A DNA stretch of 64,000 nucleotides from Marinomonas sp. MED121 (GCF_000153025.1 NZ_CH672431.1:378865-442864), one strand, 5' to 3'; positions 29,107 to 38,206 are shown, counted from the stretch's first letter. Program-made: numbers and translations. Notes: generated by a model from the letters alone, not told the origin.

Positions 29107-30210
29107 ATGGCAACCATAAAATTAAAAAATGTCATCAAGCGTTTTAATGAAGTTGAAACCATACACGGTGTTGATCTGGACTTACAAGACGGCGAATTTG
29201 TTGTTTTTGTTGGGCCTTCAGGCTGTGGTAAATCAACACTTTTAAGGCTTATTGCAGGACTTGAAGATATTACCGACGGAGACCTACTCATCGATGATAT
29301 CAATATGAACCAAGTCGCTCCTGCAGATCGCGGTGTTGCCATGGTTTTCCAATCCTATGCCCTATACCCTCATATGACTGTTGAAGAAAATATGAGTTTT
29401 GGCCTTCGTATGAATGGTGCTGACCCTGCCCTAATAAAAGAAAGGGTGAGCCATGCTGCCAACATCTTGCAGCTAAACGCCATGCTAGACCGTAAACCGA
29501 AACAACTTTCGGGCGGTCAAAGACAAAGGGTGGCCATTGGTCGTGCCATTGTTCGTGAGCCAAAAGTTTTCTTGTTTGATGAGCCACTTTCTAACCTTGA
29601 TGCTGAATTACGTGTCGACATGCGTATTCAAATTGCTAAGTTACACCAACAACTTAGCGCAACCATGGTCTATGTTACCCACGACCAAGTTGAAGCCATG
29701 ACCCTGGCCGACAAAATTGTCGTGCTTAAAGATGGTAATGTTGAGCAAGTAGGCTCGCCTATGGCCCTTTACCACAACCCAGTGAATGAGTTTGTCGCAG
29801 GCTTTATTGGCTCACCTAAAATGAACTTCTTAGAAGCAAAAGTAAGCTCAGTCAATGCACAAGACCTCACAGTGAGTATTGGCGATCAAAACATTACCTT
29901 ACCTGCTATCGCGAATACTTGTCGCGTAGGTGACAATGTTAAGGTCGGTGTCCGACCTGAACATCTCATTGCCCATGACGAAAACGCGTGCTTTAAAATT
30001 CAAGTTTCTGTCGATGTAGCAGAGCATCTAGGTGGTGTGAGCTTCCTATATGCCAGCTACCAAGGCAAAAGCTTAACCCTTGAAGTGTCAGGCAATAACT
30101 TGAGCCGCCACGGCGACCTAATAGATGTCGGTGCTCAACTCTCCCAGTGCTACTTATTCAATGAGAAAGGCCAATCTATTCTCGACAGGCCAGTGCCTAG
30201 TCGCAGTTAA
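29107..30210 (+). CDS. Carbohydrate ABC transporter ATPase (MsmK/UgpC type)
   Basis: 367-residue ATPase with Walker A GPSGCGKST, signature LSGGQRQRVA, Walker B VFLFDEPLSNLD and switch His in VTHDQVEAM. A C-terminal TOBE-type regulatory region follows. It energises import for the MalF/MalG pair on the other strand; such ATPases can be shared between transporters. Located 56 bp after iclR, probably cotranscribed with it. A paralogue, ugpC, is at 43 kb. Confidence 0.93.
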   Translation: MATIKLKNVIKRFNEVETIHGVDLDLQDGEFVVFVGPSGCGKSTLLRLIAGLEDITDGDLLIDDINMNQVAPADRGVAMVFQSYALYPHMTVEENMSFGLRMNGADPALIKERVSHAANILQLNAMLDRKPKQLSGGQRQRVAIGRAIVREPKVFLFDEPLSNLDAELRVDMRIQIAKLHQQLSATMVYVTHDQVEAMTLADKIVVLKDGNVEQVGSPMALYHNPVNEFVAGFIGSPKMNFLEAKVSSVNAQDLTVSIGDQNITLPAIANTCRVGDNVKVGVRPEHLIAHDENACFKIQVSVDVAEHLGGVSFLYASYQGKSLTLEVSGNNLSRHGDLIDVGAQLSQCYLFNEKGQSILDRPVPSRS

Positions 30211-30214
30211 CTAA

Positions 30215-30247
30215 GAAGGCGTAATTCTCTGGATTGCGCCTTTTTTT
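30215..30247 (+). terminator. Terminator after the ABC ATPase
   Basis: AAGGCGTAAT and ATTGCGCCTT pair with one mismatch and are followed by a seven-T run. Confidence 0.8.
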
Positions 30248-30313
30248 ATCCCTTATAACTCATATTCGTTAATCAACGTTTTTACTTCTAATTGTCGATA
30301 GGTAGGTCCTAAG

Positions 30314-32314
30314 ATGAGAGTGACTGTTGTCCAAAAAACCATTATTGGCTTTGCTGCTTTATTAATACTCATGCTATCTCAAGCGCTTGCTGGCTTTATG
30401 AGCCAAGCCAGCCTCCTATCTCAACAGGCATTCCAAATCGATACATTAGTACCCATTAGTAACAATATTAATCAGTTGTCTAAACAGCTATTACAAGCAA
30501 ATAAGCTCACTATGCAACACCTTTCTACGACAGAAGCTGAGCAAAGAGAGGCAATTCAAACCGAATTTGAGCAAATACAGACACATTTTGGGAGCACCAA
30601 ATCTCAGCTAGAAAAGCAGCTTATTGATTACCCAGAACTGGCTCGACAACTTGCCCAAGCACTACCTGCCAGCGAGCAAACTTTCACTTTGGGCCTTGCT
30701 CTACAAACAGACAACAACCTTAAAAGCAGCCAAGGAGCAGCCCTAGTTAGCGCTTTAGAAAATTTCAAAGAAGAGTGGGAGTTTTATAATTCCGATGTGG
30801 AAGAGTTAACGCTAGATCTAAGCCCTGATGACGCGTTATCAGATCGTTATAGTTTCCAATTTATGGATCAAATCAATAAGGAATTTGTTGGTGATATTAA
30901 TCTCTCTTTAGCCATTAAAGATCAATTCGAGCACGAACGTATTCTCGCCCTTCAAACAGATAGATATGCCGCCATGCTAAAAACCGTTGAAGAGCTTGGC
31001 AGCTTTGGCGGCATCATTTTAGACAGGATGCAGTTTTACATTGATTTTATGGCGTTAACATTAACTGCAGAAGAAGGTGTGTATGCCAAATTAGCCCCTG
31101 TTGTTGCTCAGCAAAACCGCAGCGTGAGTTTGCAAAAATCCTTAGCCGAAGAAGTAAACCTAGCTGACTCCCATTTTTCTAAATTAAGCCAAGCCATTTC
31201 AGCATTATCTCAACACACCTACGAATCCACCGTCAGCAGCAATCAGGAATACAGCCAGATACAAGCCGTGTTTCTCTTTATATCCTTTAGTGTTGCCCTC
31301 TTTATTGGTTACTCAACGGTTAACAGTATTAGACGCCCTTTATCCTTGATAATGAAAAACCTGTCTAAAATGACACAGGGTGATCTGACCACCAGCATTA
31401 GCTTAAATAAGGCCGATGAGTTTGGCCAAATTGCTAACCAGATTAACACCTTACGCAATAAGCTTATTGATATTATTCAACAGCTAGCCAATGTTTCAGA
31501 GCAAGTTGCAGGTGTGAGCCAACAGACCTGCTCAAGTAATGAGAAAACAGACAAACAAATTACCTATCAGCACCAAGAAACCAATGATATGAAAACCTCT
31601 ATTGAGCAACTTCATAACAGTGCAACTCAGGTAGCGAGTCATACTCAGACCTCAAATCAAGAGGTGCAAAACCTCTATCAACTCGCCCAAGAAAACAGCC
31701 GCAGCATCAATCAGAATAAAGCTTCAGCCGATAAGATGGGGATTGAAATGGGCATTGCCAATCAATCCATTGATTCTCTCGTTAAAGAAATTGCAGGCAT
31801 TGGTGCCATTGTTAGCAGCATCCAAGACATTACCTCACAAACAAACCTACTCGCTCTCAACGCATCAATCGAAGCAGCTCGAGCAGGAGAGCATGGTCGA
31901 GGCTTTGCGGTCGTCGCCGATGAAGTTAGAACACTGGCCAGTAGTACACAGAATGCGACCCATGATATTGAGAATATTGTTGAACAACTTAGACTCAGTG
32001 CCGACCAGGTACTTAAAGCCATGGCCACCAGCCAATCAGAAACAGAGTCCATGGTCAGCATTGCCGAACAAATTGATGCCTCTTATGGCGAGCTCAGCCA
32101 AGCGATTGACGCAGTAAATGAATCGAACCAATCCATTCGAGAAGCCGTACTGACTCAAAACACCCAAGTCGATTCTCTGAATGAGAACATTAGTCGCATA
32201 GTGACGGTAGCAGATGATATTGCCCAATCTTCTAAAACCAACAATCAACGTAGCCAAGACCTTGAAACACTTGCAGGAAAACAAAAGTCCTTGGTTAATG
32301 CCTTTAAGCTCTAA
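30314..32314 (+). CDS. Methyl-accepting chemotaxis protein
   Basis: 666-residue transmembrane chemoreceptor. TM1 is at about 8-29, a large helical periplasmic domain follows, and TM2 ([15 protein letters not shown]) is near 320-335. A HAMP domain precedes the signalling hairpin, whose tip reads [39 protein letters not shown]. The ligand is unknown. Its place just after the galactoside locus allows, but does not prove, sugar taxis. No C-terminal CheR-binding pentapeptide is seen. Confidence 0.93.
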   Translation: MRVTVVQKTIIGFAALLILMLSQALAGFMSQASLLSQQAFQIDTLVPISNNINQLSKQLLQANKLTMQHLSTTEAEQREAIQTEFEQIQTHFGSTKSQLEKQLIDYPELARQLAQALPASEQTFTLGLALQTDNNLKSSQGAALVSALENFKEEWEFYNSDVEELTLDLSPDDALSDRYSFQFMDQINKEFVGDINLSLAIKDQFEHERILALQTDRYAAMLKTVEELGSFGGIILDRMQFYIDFMALTLTAEEGVYAKLAPVVAQQNRSVSLQKSLAEEVNLADSHFSKLSQAISALSQHTYESTVSSNQEYSQIQAVFLFISFSVALFIGYSTVNSIRRPLSLIMKNLSKMTQGDLTTSISLNKADEFGQIANQINTLRNKLIDIIQQLANVSEQVAGVSQQTCSSNEKTDKQITYQHQETNDMKTSIEQLHNSATQVASHTQTSNQEVQNLYQLAQENSRSINQNKASADKMGIEMGIANQSIDSLVKEIAGIGAIVSSIQDITSQTNLLALNASIEAARAGEHGRGFAVVADEVRTLASSTQNATHDIENIVEQLRLSADQVLKAMATSQSETESMVSIAEQIDASYGELSQAIDAVNESNQSIREAVLTQNTQVDSLNENISRIVTVADDIAQSSKTNNQRSQDLETLAGKQKSLVNAFKL

Positions 32315-32356
32315 ACATCTATAAACCACTCATAAAACGTACATCCACACCACTAA

Positions 32357-32408
32357 CAAAATATTTATTGTCAAAAATTCCGTTTATTTTTTGACAATAA
32401 ATATTTTG
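32357..32408. repeat. Perfect 21-bp inverted repeat
   Basis: Left arm 32357-32377 (begins CAAAATATTTATTG) and right arm 32388-32408 are exact reverse complements around a 10-nt spacer. The AT-rich hairpin lies between the chemoreceptor stop and the ATPase gene. It may terminate the upstream transcript or be a protein-binding site. Confidence 0.75.
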
Positions 32409-32508
32409 CCAACTAGCTTTATCTCATCTGTATTCCTTTTCAAGTTTGGCGTTGTAGCAAAACTTGAAAGCTGTATTGGGTACTCAAAGTCCAGATCAGG
32501 GATGAGGC

Positions 32509-34647
32509 ATGTCATTATTAAATGAGCAAGATAAAGAGAAGACACTAGCCACACACAGACAGTCAAAAACCAGTCTTTATTCTTCTTTATTTTCAAGGAT
32601 TTATAACAAGACACATGCTTATTTAACGAATTTAAGCACGCACAAGAAACAACAAAAAGTTGAACAAGAGCACCTGCTAATACGAGGAGAAAAAGGCTCA
32701 GGAAAGAGTCTATTAATTAAGCAGATCGCCAAACACTTAGCTGACAATCTTGATCAGGCACCAAACACAGAAGCCAAGAAGAAGCCTTCCCTCATCGTGA
32801 GGCTGAACGAGTATGAATATGGAATTCGCTCCATTAAAGACCTTTGTCTACGTATCCTCAGTAAATTAAAGACGGTACACGCTAAAGATTTACCCCAAGA
32901 CTTTCACACCAGCGCAGACATTAGTTGGCCTAACTTAATTGAAGAAATTCAAAACGCTAACAGCCGGCTCATTCTCTTAATAGACAACCTAGATACCCTT
33001 TTAAAACAATTAGATAAATCTGACAATTTATTTTTTGTCAAAAACATTCTTACCGTAGAGCAACCCTATTATCGATTAATTGCCAGTTGCCAGAACGACA
33101 GCGTTTTAGCACAACCTTTCATTAGCTTTGATATTCCACCATTAGACAAAGCCTTAGCCTACAAGCTATTGATCAGTCTGCTGCACAAGGACATGTTGCA
33201 ACACACCCTATTACAAAGTGACAAGCCTAATAGCCAAAGCCATCATGAAAAGAAAATACAAACAAGCGAATATATTTGCCTTAACTTCACAGCCCATAAA
33301 TTAGAAGCCATCAGACGCTTCAGTCATGCCAACGCCCAGACATTAGAGTATTTTTACCAAGGTTTTCTAAATAATTCCGTACAAACCAGCTATCAGTATT
33401 TAGGTTATGTACTAGGTCGCTATCAAGCGCAATATGATTTTAAAATGCAGCACCTTTCCTCTCAGCAGCAACTCATTGTCCATACCCTAGGAAGTCACTG
33501 GCAAGCAATTAAAGTCGCTCAATTGACACAAGAGTGTGACCTAGCAAGTAAGACCATCTCAGCTCAACTTACCCAATTAGAAAAGCAGTCCTGGGTGGAG
33601 AAGGTCTCAAGTCAAAATAAAAATCACTTCTATCGTATTTCAGATAAACGCTTTCATATTAGTTATTTAACCCGCTTCTCTCTTCCTTCTACACAGACCT
33701 TGATTGCCCATAGTCTTAATACCTTGAGTTATTTCAGCTTAGGTATTCCCTTTATGGATGAGTACAAGGTCCAGCAAGAAGCCGCTAAAACACGCTCTCG
33801 TTTAGATTCTCTCGCCTATCAAGCCGCGTTAACAGCAAATGAAGATGTGAGCCATACTGAATTAGACGCCTTATTCCACCATGCATTTTTACACCAAGGT
33901 GAAGAAGAGGTTGATGGCCAAGCCTATTGTGAAAGTGCCAGTCAGTATTTTAAAACGCATCTTCCAGGAGAGCGCCTAAGCTTTCTGCTCACGGCAGCAA
34001 GTAGAGGCTACGAGCAAGCCTATTTAGGCTTATTAAGCCTATTTGATTTAGCCAATACTGAGCTAGAAGCAAACCTTGCTTATCGAATCAAGCTAGCGAT
34101 TTGCCAACTGGCTCAAGCTAAGGGTTTTGACTTTGAAGATAAGCTAATTTCACTTTATTTAAGTCAGGCTAAAGAGCTCAAACTGGCTTATCAATTATCC
34201 ATGCAACTGGTGATTATTCGCGGACAGAAGACGGAGCCCCTATTGTTATTACAAGCAAGCTTTGCTTCTTTAATCGCAGGACATGCACCAGAGTCACAAT
34301 CCTTATTAAGAAGCTATCTAAACTACAGAGCCAAAAAAGAAATTAACGCGCCCCTTGTCATAGAAACAGAATGGGGGATAGAAGATGCATGGTTGATGGA
34401 GCTTTTGCTTGTTTTTATCGCCAATGGGAATTGGCAGTTTTTAGATCAGGCAATATTTTCTGATGAGGCAGATAATACTCATTTAAAAGCCCAGTTCTTA
34501 CCCTTGTATCATACTTTTCTTGCTATCAAACCTCAGCTATCCAGCACTCAATTAGATGAAAAACTCGCTAGGCCAACAGAACTCTCTGAAGCCTTACCCC
34601 TTTTGATCAATGCCGTTCAAGAGGCTAGAGAATTATATTTAGACTAA
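32509..34647 (+). CDS. Orphan P-loop ATPase with winged-helix-like and helical C-terminal regions
   Basis: 712 residues, not recognised as a named family. Walker A is GEKGSGKS (about residue 60) and Walker B is LILLIDNLDTLL (about 155); RLIASCQND resembles sensor 1. Residues about 300-385 look like a winged helix (TQECDLASKTISAQLTQLEKQSWV). The rest is helical repeat-like. This is the layout of STAND/AAA-type signalling ATPases. No TM or nuclease domain is apparent. It stands alone between a palindrome and a terminator-like hairpin, so no partner reveals its job. Confidence 0.7.
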   Translation: MSLLNEQDKEKTLATHRQSKTSLYSSLFSRIYNKTHAYLTNLSTHKKQQKVEQEHLLIRGEKGSGKSLLIKQIAKHLADNLDQAPNTEAKKKPSLIVRLNEYEYGIRSIKDLCLRILSKLKTVHAKDLPQDFHTSADISWPNLIEEIQNANSRLILLIDNLDTLLKQLDKSDNLFFVKNILTVEQPYYRLIASCQNDSVLAQPFISFDIPPLDKALAYKLLISLLHKDMLQHTLLQSDKPNSQSHHEKKIQTSEYICLNFTAHKLEAIRRFSHANAQTLEYFYQGFLNNSVQTSYQYLGYVLGRYQAQYDFKMQHLSSQQQLIVHTLGSHWQAIKVAQLTQECDLASKTISAQLTQLEKQSWVEKVSSQNKNHFYRISDKRFHISYLTRFSLPSTQTLIAHSLNTLSYFSLGIPFMDEYKVQQEAAKTRSRLDSLAYQAALTANEDVSHTELDALFHHAFLHQGEEEVDGQAYCESASQYFKTHLPGERLSFLLTAASRGYEQAYLGLLSLFDLANTELEANLAYRIKLAICQLAQAKGFDFEDKLISLYLSQAKELKLAYQLSMQLVIIRGQKTEPLLLLQASFASLIAGHAPESQSLLRSYLNYRAKKEINAPLVIETEWGIEDAWLMELLLVFIANGNWQFLDQAIFSDEADNTHLKAQFLPLYHTFLAIKPQLSSTQLDEKLARPTELSEALPLLINAVQEARELYLD

Positions 34648-34950
34648 TTATTCGCAAGTAAAACAACGCTAGAGAAACTGCTATTAGGGTAAATAGCATT
34701 AAAGCTTAAGATTTAACGCATAAGAAGAAAGGGGAAAACACCAAGCTGCCATCAAAGAGCAGCACTTGCTAGGAAAGGTGGCGCGCACGCAGTAAGCCTG
34801 TCACCCTTCCTAGCCATTTTTTAAGACTGCTTGCTCAAGACCTTTAATCACACCAAAGCGACCTGTCACAAATTCCAATACGCTTTTAGGCGCTTCTAAA
34901 CTAAAAATTGAATATCGCCACCTTCTAACACTCTCGTTTCGATAACCTAG
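34648..34950. other. Intergenic region with hairpins
   Basis: About 300 bp after the ATPase gene with no credible coding frame. It contains a small hairpin (GCTGC 34745-34749 with GCAGC 34759-34763) and then the strong terminator-like stem at 34768-34814. A small RNA ending at the terminator is possible. No promoter is clear. Confidence 0.5.
34768..34822 (+). terminator. Strong stem-loop with T-run
   Basis: GCTAGGAAAGG (34768-34778) pairs with CCCTTCCTAGC (34804-34814), nearly perfectly. After two bases comes TTTTTT at 34817-34822. It could end the ATPase mRNA or a small RNA. Confidence 0.7.
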
Positions 34951-35235
34951 GGAACCTGCGATTAAGTCACCTCTTCTCAGTCTTATCAGAAAAAGTATCA
35001 CACAAGGCGTTACTTTGACGTAATGTAGGTACCTTTCGAGAAGTGACAACACAGGGTGTTACTTTTTCTGAAATGCCGTTTAGGTATTCTTCAAAGACCC
35101 GAAGGGCGTGGTCTAAAAGCCCTATCTTTACGTTGAAGAGCTTATCAATAGAATAACTATTAAATTGCGCTCCTCGCCATAAATCTAGCGGCTTTTATCC
35201 ACACGCTGAGGCGGGAGGACTTATTCGCAGGTTCC
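34951..35235. mobile_element. IS5-type MITE (non-autonomous element)
   Basis: A 285-bp segment bounded by 18-bp terminal inverted repeats (GGAACCTGCGATTAAGTC at the left; reverse complement of GGAACCTGCGAATAAGTC at the right, one mismatch). CTAG flanks both sides (34947-34950 and 35236-35239), the target duplication expected for IS5-family transposition. No transposase frame is present. The interior has smaller inverted repeats (AGAAAAAGTA near 34989, TACTTTTTCT near 35060). Confidence 0.8.
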
Positions 35236-35273
35236 CTAGACAACTTGGTTCAGCGTTTAAAAAGAAAGACTAA

Positions 35274-36077
35274 TCAAGCAATAAAAGCCAATGTCAGCCA
35301 ACTTGCTTGGGCTGGCTCGCTTGCTTTCTTATCTAGAGATAAAGGTAAAGAAGGTAATGCGAAGTATTTAACTTTTAATCGTTTTCCTGCTTGCCAGTCA
35401 GGACTTAAAGTAGAGACAAGGCGAAAACTCAAGCTTTGCTCAAGTGGGTCGAGCTCTATCAATTCGCAGGCGTCAAAACCAAAATACTCCCCAACACTTG
35501 GGAAAATCGCCTTAAAAATCGACTCCTTAGCCGAAAAAACCAAAGTGACAATAGTTTTATTGTCAAAAATCTCATTGCTTTTGTTGAGTCGGTTTTCAGC
35601 TTCTGACAAGATTTGCCCCGATAACTCTTGCGCCAAAGATTCACTCATTTCCTCTTCTATATCTAAGCCTATGCCAAGATAAGCGCCTTGGGCTTGAGTC
35701 AAGATAGCCATGGCAAAACGGTTAGAATGGGTAATCGCACCGATAATGCCTTCAGGCCAGATTGGCTCTCGACTTTCTCCTGTTCCCACCTCTTTATTTG
35801 CTAGCTTAATGGCATCCTTTTCTTCTATTTTTAGCAAGCTCTGTTGAGCACAATAACGCCCAGCTAAATACTCACATTGGCGCTTGAGCACGGCACCATC
35901 CGCTACTTTGAGCGCAATGCCTTGTTTTAGTAACTCACCTCTAAACTCATCAGAAACCTCAAGCGGCATCGCATAAGCAAACACATCTTGCGGTAAGACC
36001 GTCTTTAAAAACACATTAAGTTGAGAGGAGAGATGTGAAGAGTCGGGCAAAGCAAAATCCTTGTGATCATGAAGCAT
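35274..36077 (-). CDS. EntD-like 4'-phosphopantetheinyl transferase
   Basis: 267-residue PPTase that would transfer the phosphopantetheine arm of CoA to carrier proteins of siderophore, polyketide or fatty-acid synthases. Motifs are GRYCAQQSL, PIWPEGIIGAITHS, GLDIEE (Mg ligands) and the signature FSAKESIFKA. The frame continues to a TTG at 36110, but ATG 36077 avoids running through a Fur-like box. No NRPS/PKS partner is in the window. The 3' end lies next to the MITE. Confidence 0.87.
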   Translation of the reverse strand: MLHDHKDFALPDSSHLSSQLNVFLKTVLPQDVFAYAMPLEVSDEFRGELLKQGIALKVADGAVLKRQCEYLAGRYCAQQSLLKIEEKDAIKLANKEVGTGESREPIWPEGIIGAITHSNRFAMAILTQAQGAYLGIGLDIEEEMSESLAQELSGQILSEAENRLNKSNEIFDNKTIVTLVFSAKESIFKAIFPSVGEYFGFDACELIELDPLEQSLSFRLVSTLSPDWQAGKRLKVKYFALPSLPLSLDKKASEPAQASWLTLAFIA

Positions 36078-36094
36078 GATAAATAAAGAGAAAC

Positions 36095-36109
36095 TGGGAA
36101 TGATTCTCA
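36095..36109. promoter_or_regulatory. Fur-like box upstream of the PPTase gene
   Basis: TGGGAATGATTCTCA matches 12 of 15 positions of the TGATAAT-N-ATTATCA Fur core. It sits 18 bp upstream of the chosen start, fitting iron regulation of a siderophore-type PPTase. Confidence 0.55.
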
Positions 36110-36242
36110 AAAAACGAAAAAGGCATAATAACTAGGCTGATAGGCTCTGCCAACCGAAAACTAAACTAGACAGAGTCTCTGTTGATTTAATTTTAACCTT
36201 TACCTAAAATGATTGGTACAGAATTACGTACAGGATAAGATA

Positions 36243-36494
36243 ATGGATGCTATGAGCTACACCGCTGCCCGAGCAAATCTAGCGAAAACAATGGAAAAAG
36301 TATGTGACGATCACTCACCTGTCATCATTACTCGTAAAAGTGAGCGTCCTGTTGTCATGATATCTTTGGAAGATTATGAAGCGATGCAAGAGACAACCTA
36401 CCTATTGAGGTCTCCGGCGAATGCTAGATCTCTGTTAGAATCAATTGCTGAATTAGAGTCAGGAAATGGCACGGAAAGAGAGCTCATTGAATGA
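36243..36494 (+). CDS. yefM: Type II antitoxin YefM
   Basis: 83-residue Phd/YefM antitoxin, equal in length to E. coli YefM. MDAMSYTAARANLAKTM forms the DNA-binding N-terminus; LRSPANARSLLESI and GNGTERELIE form the toxin-binding tail. The upstream frame extension is ignored because ATG 36243 aligns with the family. It overlaps yoeB by 4 nt. It neutralises YoeB and represses the operon. Confidence 0.95.
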   Translation: MDAMSYTAARANLAKTMEKVCDDHSPVIITRKSERPVVMISLEDYEAMQETTYLLRSPANARSLLESIAELESGNGTERELIE

Positions 36495-36745
36495 AGTTAA
36501 CCTTCTCTACAGCCGCTTGGGAGCAATATTTCTATTGGCAAGCAACTGATAAAAAAATACTCAAGCGGATCAATACATTAATCAAAGATATTCAAAGACA
36601 ACCTTATGAAGGCATAGGAAAGCCTGAGCCTCTAAAACACGGTCTGGCAGGGTATTGGTCTCGTCGAATCAATGATGAACATCGCATTGTTTACAAACAG
36701 CAAGATTACACAATCTTAATTGCCCAGCTTAGATACCACTACTAA
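36491..36745 (+). CDS. yoeB: Type II toxin YoeB (ribosome-dependent mRNase)
   Basis: 84-residue RelE-superfamily toxin that cleaves mRNA in the ribosomal A site. Catalytic residues are at their canonical positions, E46 (GKPEPL), R65 (NDEHR) and H83-Y84 (RYHY), so the toxin should be active. ATG is within the yefM stop (ATGA), the normal antitoxin-first arrangement. Confidence 0.95.
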   Translation: MKLTFSTAAWEQYFYWQATDKKILKRINTLIKDIQRQPYEGIGKPEPLKHGLAGYWSRRINDEHRIVYKQQDYTILIAQLRYHY

Positions 36746-36836
36746 CCCTCCCTTATTTCTGGTTTTGCCCTTAAATCTCTTTTCCTCTAAACTCGCTAAC
36801 TCATTGGTTTAATTATTTTTAAAAAAGAGTCTAAGG

Positions 36837-38141
36837 ATGGATTTTGAAAAACATGCATTTGGTTTTGGCGTCACGACTGGCCTCTTTTTATCCTACCTCG
36901 ATATCCAGCTCGCCCATTATTTACAAAGCCTCTTATGGCCAATATGGAGCCCAGAAATGAATGAAGCAGATTTAATAAACTTAGTTCAAGCTGTTGAGGC
37001 GTTGGCGGAGCCAAATTGGGCAGATAAAGCTTTAGTAGTATTTTCATTCATAGCCGCTGTTTCTGTAATTGCAGCCTTTTATTCAGCTTATATTGCACGC
37101 AAGGTATTTGATGAAAATAAAAAAATCAACTCTAACAAAATATCTACAGATCAAATCAACTCCTACTATGAACGTGCTTTCGTTGCTTTGAGAACTGATA
37201 ACGAAATAACAGCAACAAATGATAATATGTCGTGGATAAACGCTGCTAAAAGGATACTTAAGGCCAAAGAAGTAGAAGTAAATTTAACTCATAAAGATTA
37301 TATAGCGTTAGCCAGCGGCCACGAGTTAACTTGGCAGCAAGAATTCCGTAAATTGATTTGCAATCTAGATTGTAACTTCTTCTACCACTTAACTAGCTCT
37401 GCACATGATAAGGAGATTTTAAAATCCAAACTTCAAAGCAACTCCTATATCCCTCCAGATGCTATATCAATTCTGTATTTATTCGTTTATAAACCTCAAT
37501 ATCTTAGTAACTTTATCAAGAAAATAATTGAGGACTGTAATACCGCCGAAAGTACTTGGGATGCCTTTGGTATTAATGATTTTTATATCCCAGAAACATG
37601 GGACAGCGCTTTTGATAAAAATGGAGTTATCGATATTCGAAAGACAGGTGCTTACAAATATGTGAAATCAAGATTAACAATACCAATTGATCTCCACGAG
37701 CAAAAGGATACCGAGGGAATTGAAAATAAAGACTACCTAAGTTTCGAGACAAAGTTAACGCATGGTCTTAATAAAATGCGCTTCAAATTTACCAACTGGA
37801 CCATGCAAAACCCTAAACCTGATAAAGAAGAGTTGGCTAATGAGCCTAGCTATCATTATTACCTTGTCATTGAACCCATTGACTTATTATTAATCCCAAA
37901 TAACCAATATTATAAATTTTCATTTCAAGCCAGAATCGATGAAATTTTTGACAAATATTGGCGTATCAAGAGTGTCAATGATAAAGAAAATGCCGTCTCT
38001 CTCTTTATGGAGAAACCTAAAAACATAGAAGAAAGAGAAAAAGTAGAACAAAGCGATGAAGCGTTCACTGTCTATGTAAACCAATTCGAACTTTATGATA
38101 AAAATTTCGAAGTCATAGAAGCTCAATTTGAAAACAGCTAA
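36837..38141 (+). CDS. Orphan protein with two N-terminal membrane segments
   Basis: 434 residues, unrecognised. Hydrophobic stretches lie at about 8-35 (FGFGVTTGLFLSYL) and 64-88 (ALVVFSFIAAVSVIAAFYSAYIA). A charged helix (KVFDENKKINSNK) and a roughly 330-residue soluble region rich in aromatic and Lys/Asn residues follow. Base composition is more AT-rich than the core genes, suggesting transfer. It follows yoeB by 91 bp and precedes an antitoxin relic. The layout (short 2TM anchor, helical linker, variable domain) resembles the pair at 57.3-59.1 kb, though I see no clear sequence match. Confidence 0.6.
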   Translation: MDFEKHAFGFGVTTGLFLSYLDIQLAHYLQSLLWPIWSPEMNEADLINLVQAVEALAEPNWADKALVVFSFIAAVSVIAAFYSAYIARKVFDENKKINSNKISTDQINSYYERAFVALRTDNEITATNDNMSWINAAKRILKAKEVEVNLTHKDYIALASGHELTWQQEFRKLICNLDCNFFYHLTSSAHDKEILKSKLQSNSYIPPDAISILYLFVYKPQYLSNFIKKIIEDCNTAESTWDAFGINDFYIPETWDSAFDKNGVIDIRKTGAYKYVKSRLTIPIDLHEQKDTEGIENKDYLSFETKLTHGLNKMRFKFTNWTMQNPKPDKEELANEPSYHYYLVIEPIDLLLIPNNQYYKFSFQARIDEIFDKYWRIKSVNDKENAVSLFMEKPKNIEEREKVEQSDEAFTVYVNQFELYDKNFEVIEAQFENS

Positions 38142-38206
38142 CCCAACTCCTCAATCGCTACACTCAACCGAAAACCACAGGCTTTGACATACTTCTGTAA
38201 AGTCTG
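38138..38206 (-). pseudogene. Relic of an XRE-type antitoxin C-terminus
   Basis: Minus-strand reading gives QTLQKYVKACGFRLSVAIEELG then stop, typical of the last residues of XRE/HipB-like antitoxins (TLxKYxxAxGxxL). Upstream the frame is broken by TGA at 38207-38209, and no helix-turn-helix remains. Only this tail survives. It overlaps the end of the orphan 2TM gene by a few bases. Confidence 0.55.

Noticed and set aside
34810..35052. 80-codon minus-strand frame
   Set aside because: It crosses the left end of the MITE and has no recognisable domain or ribosome site.
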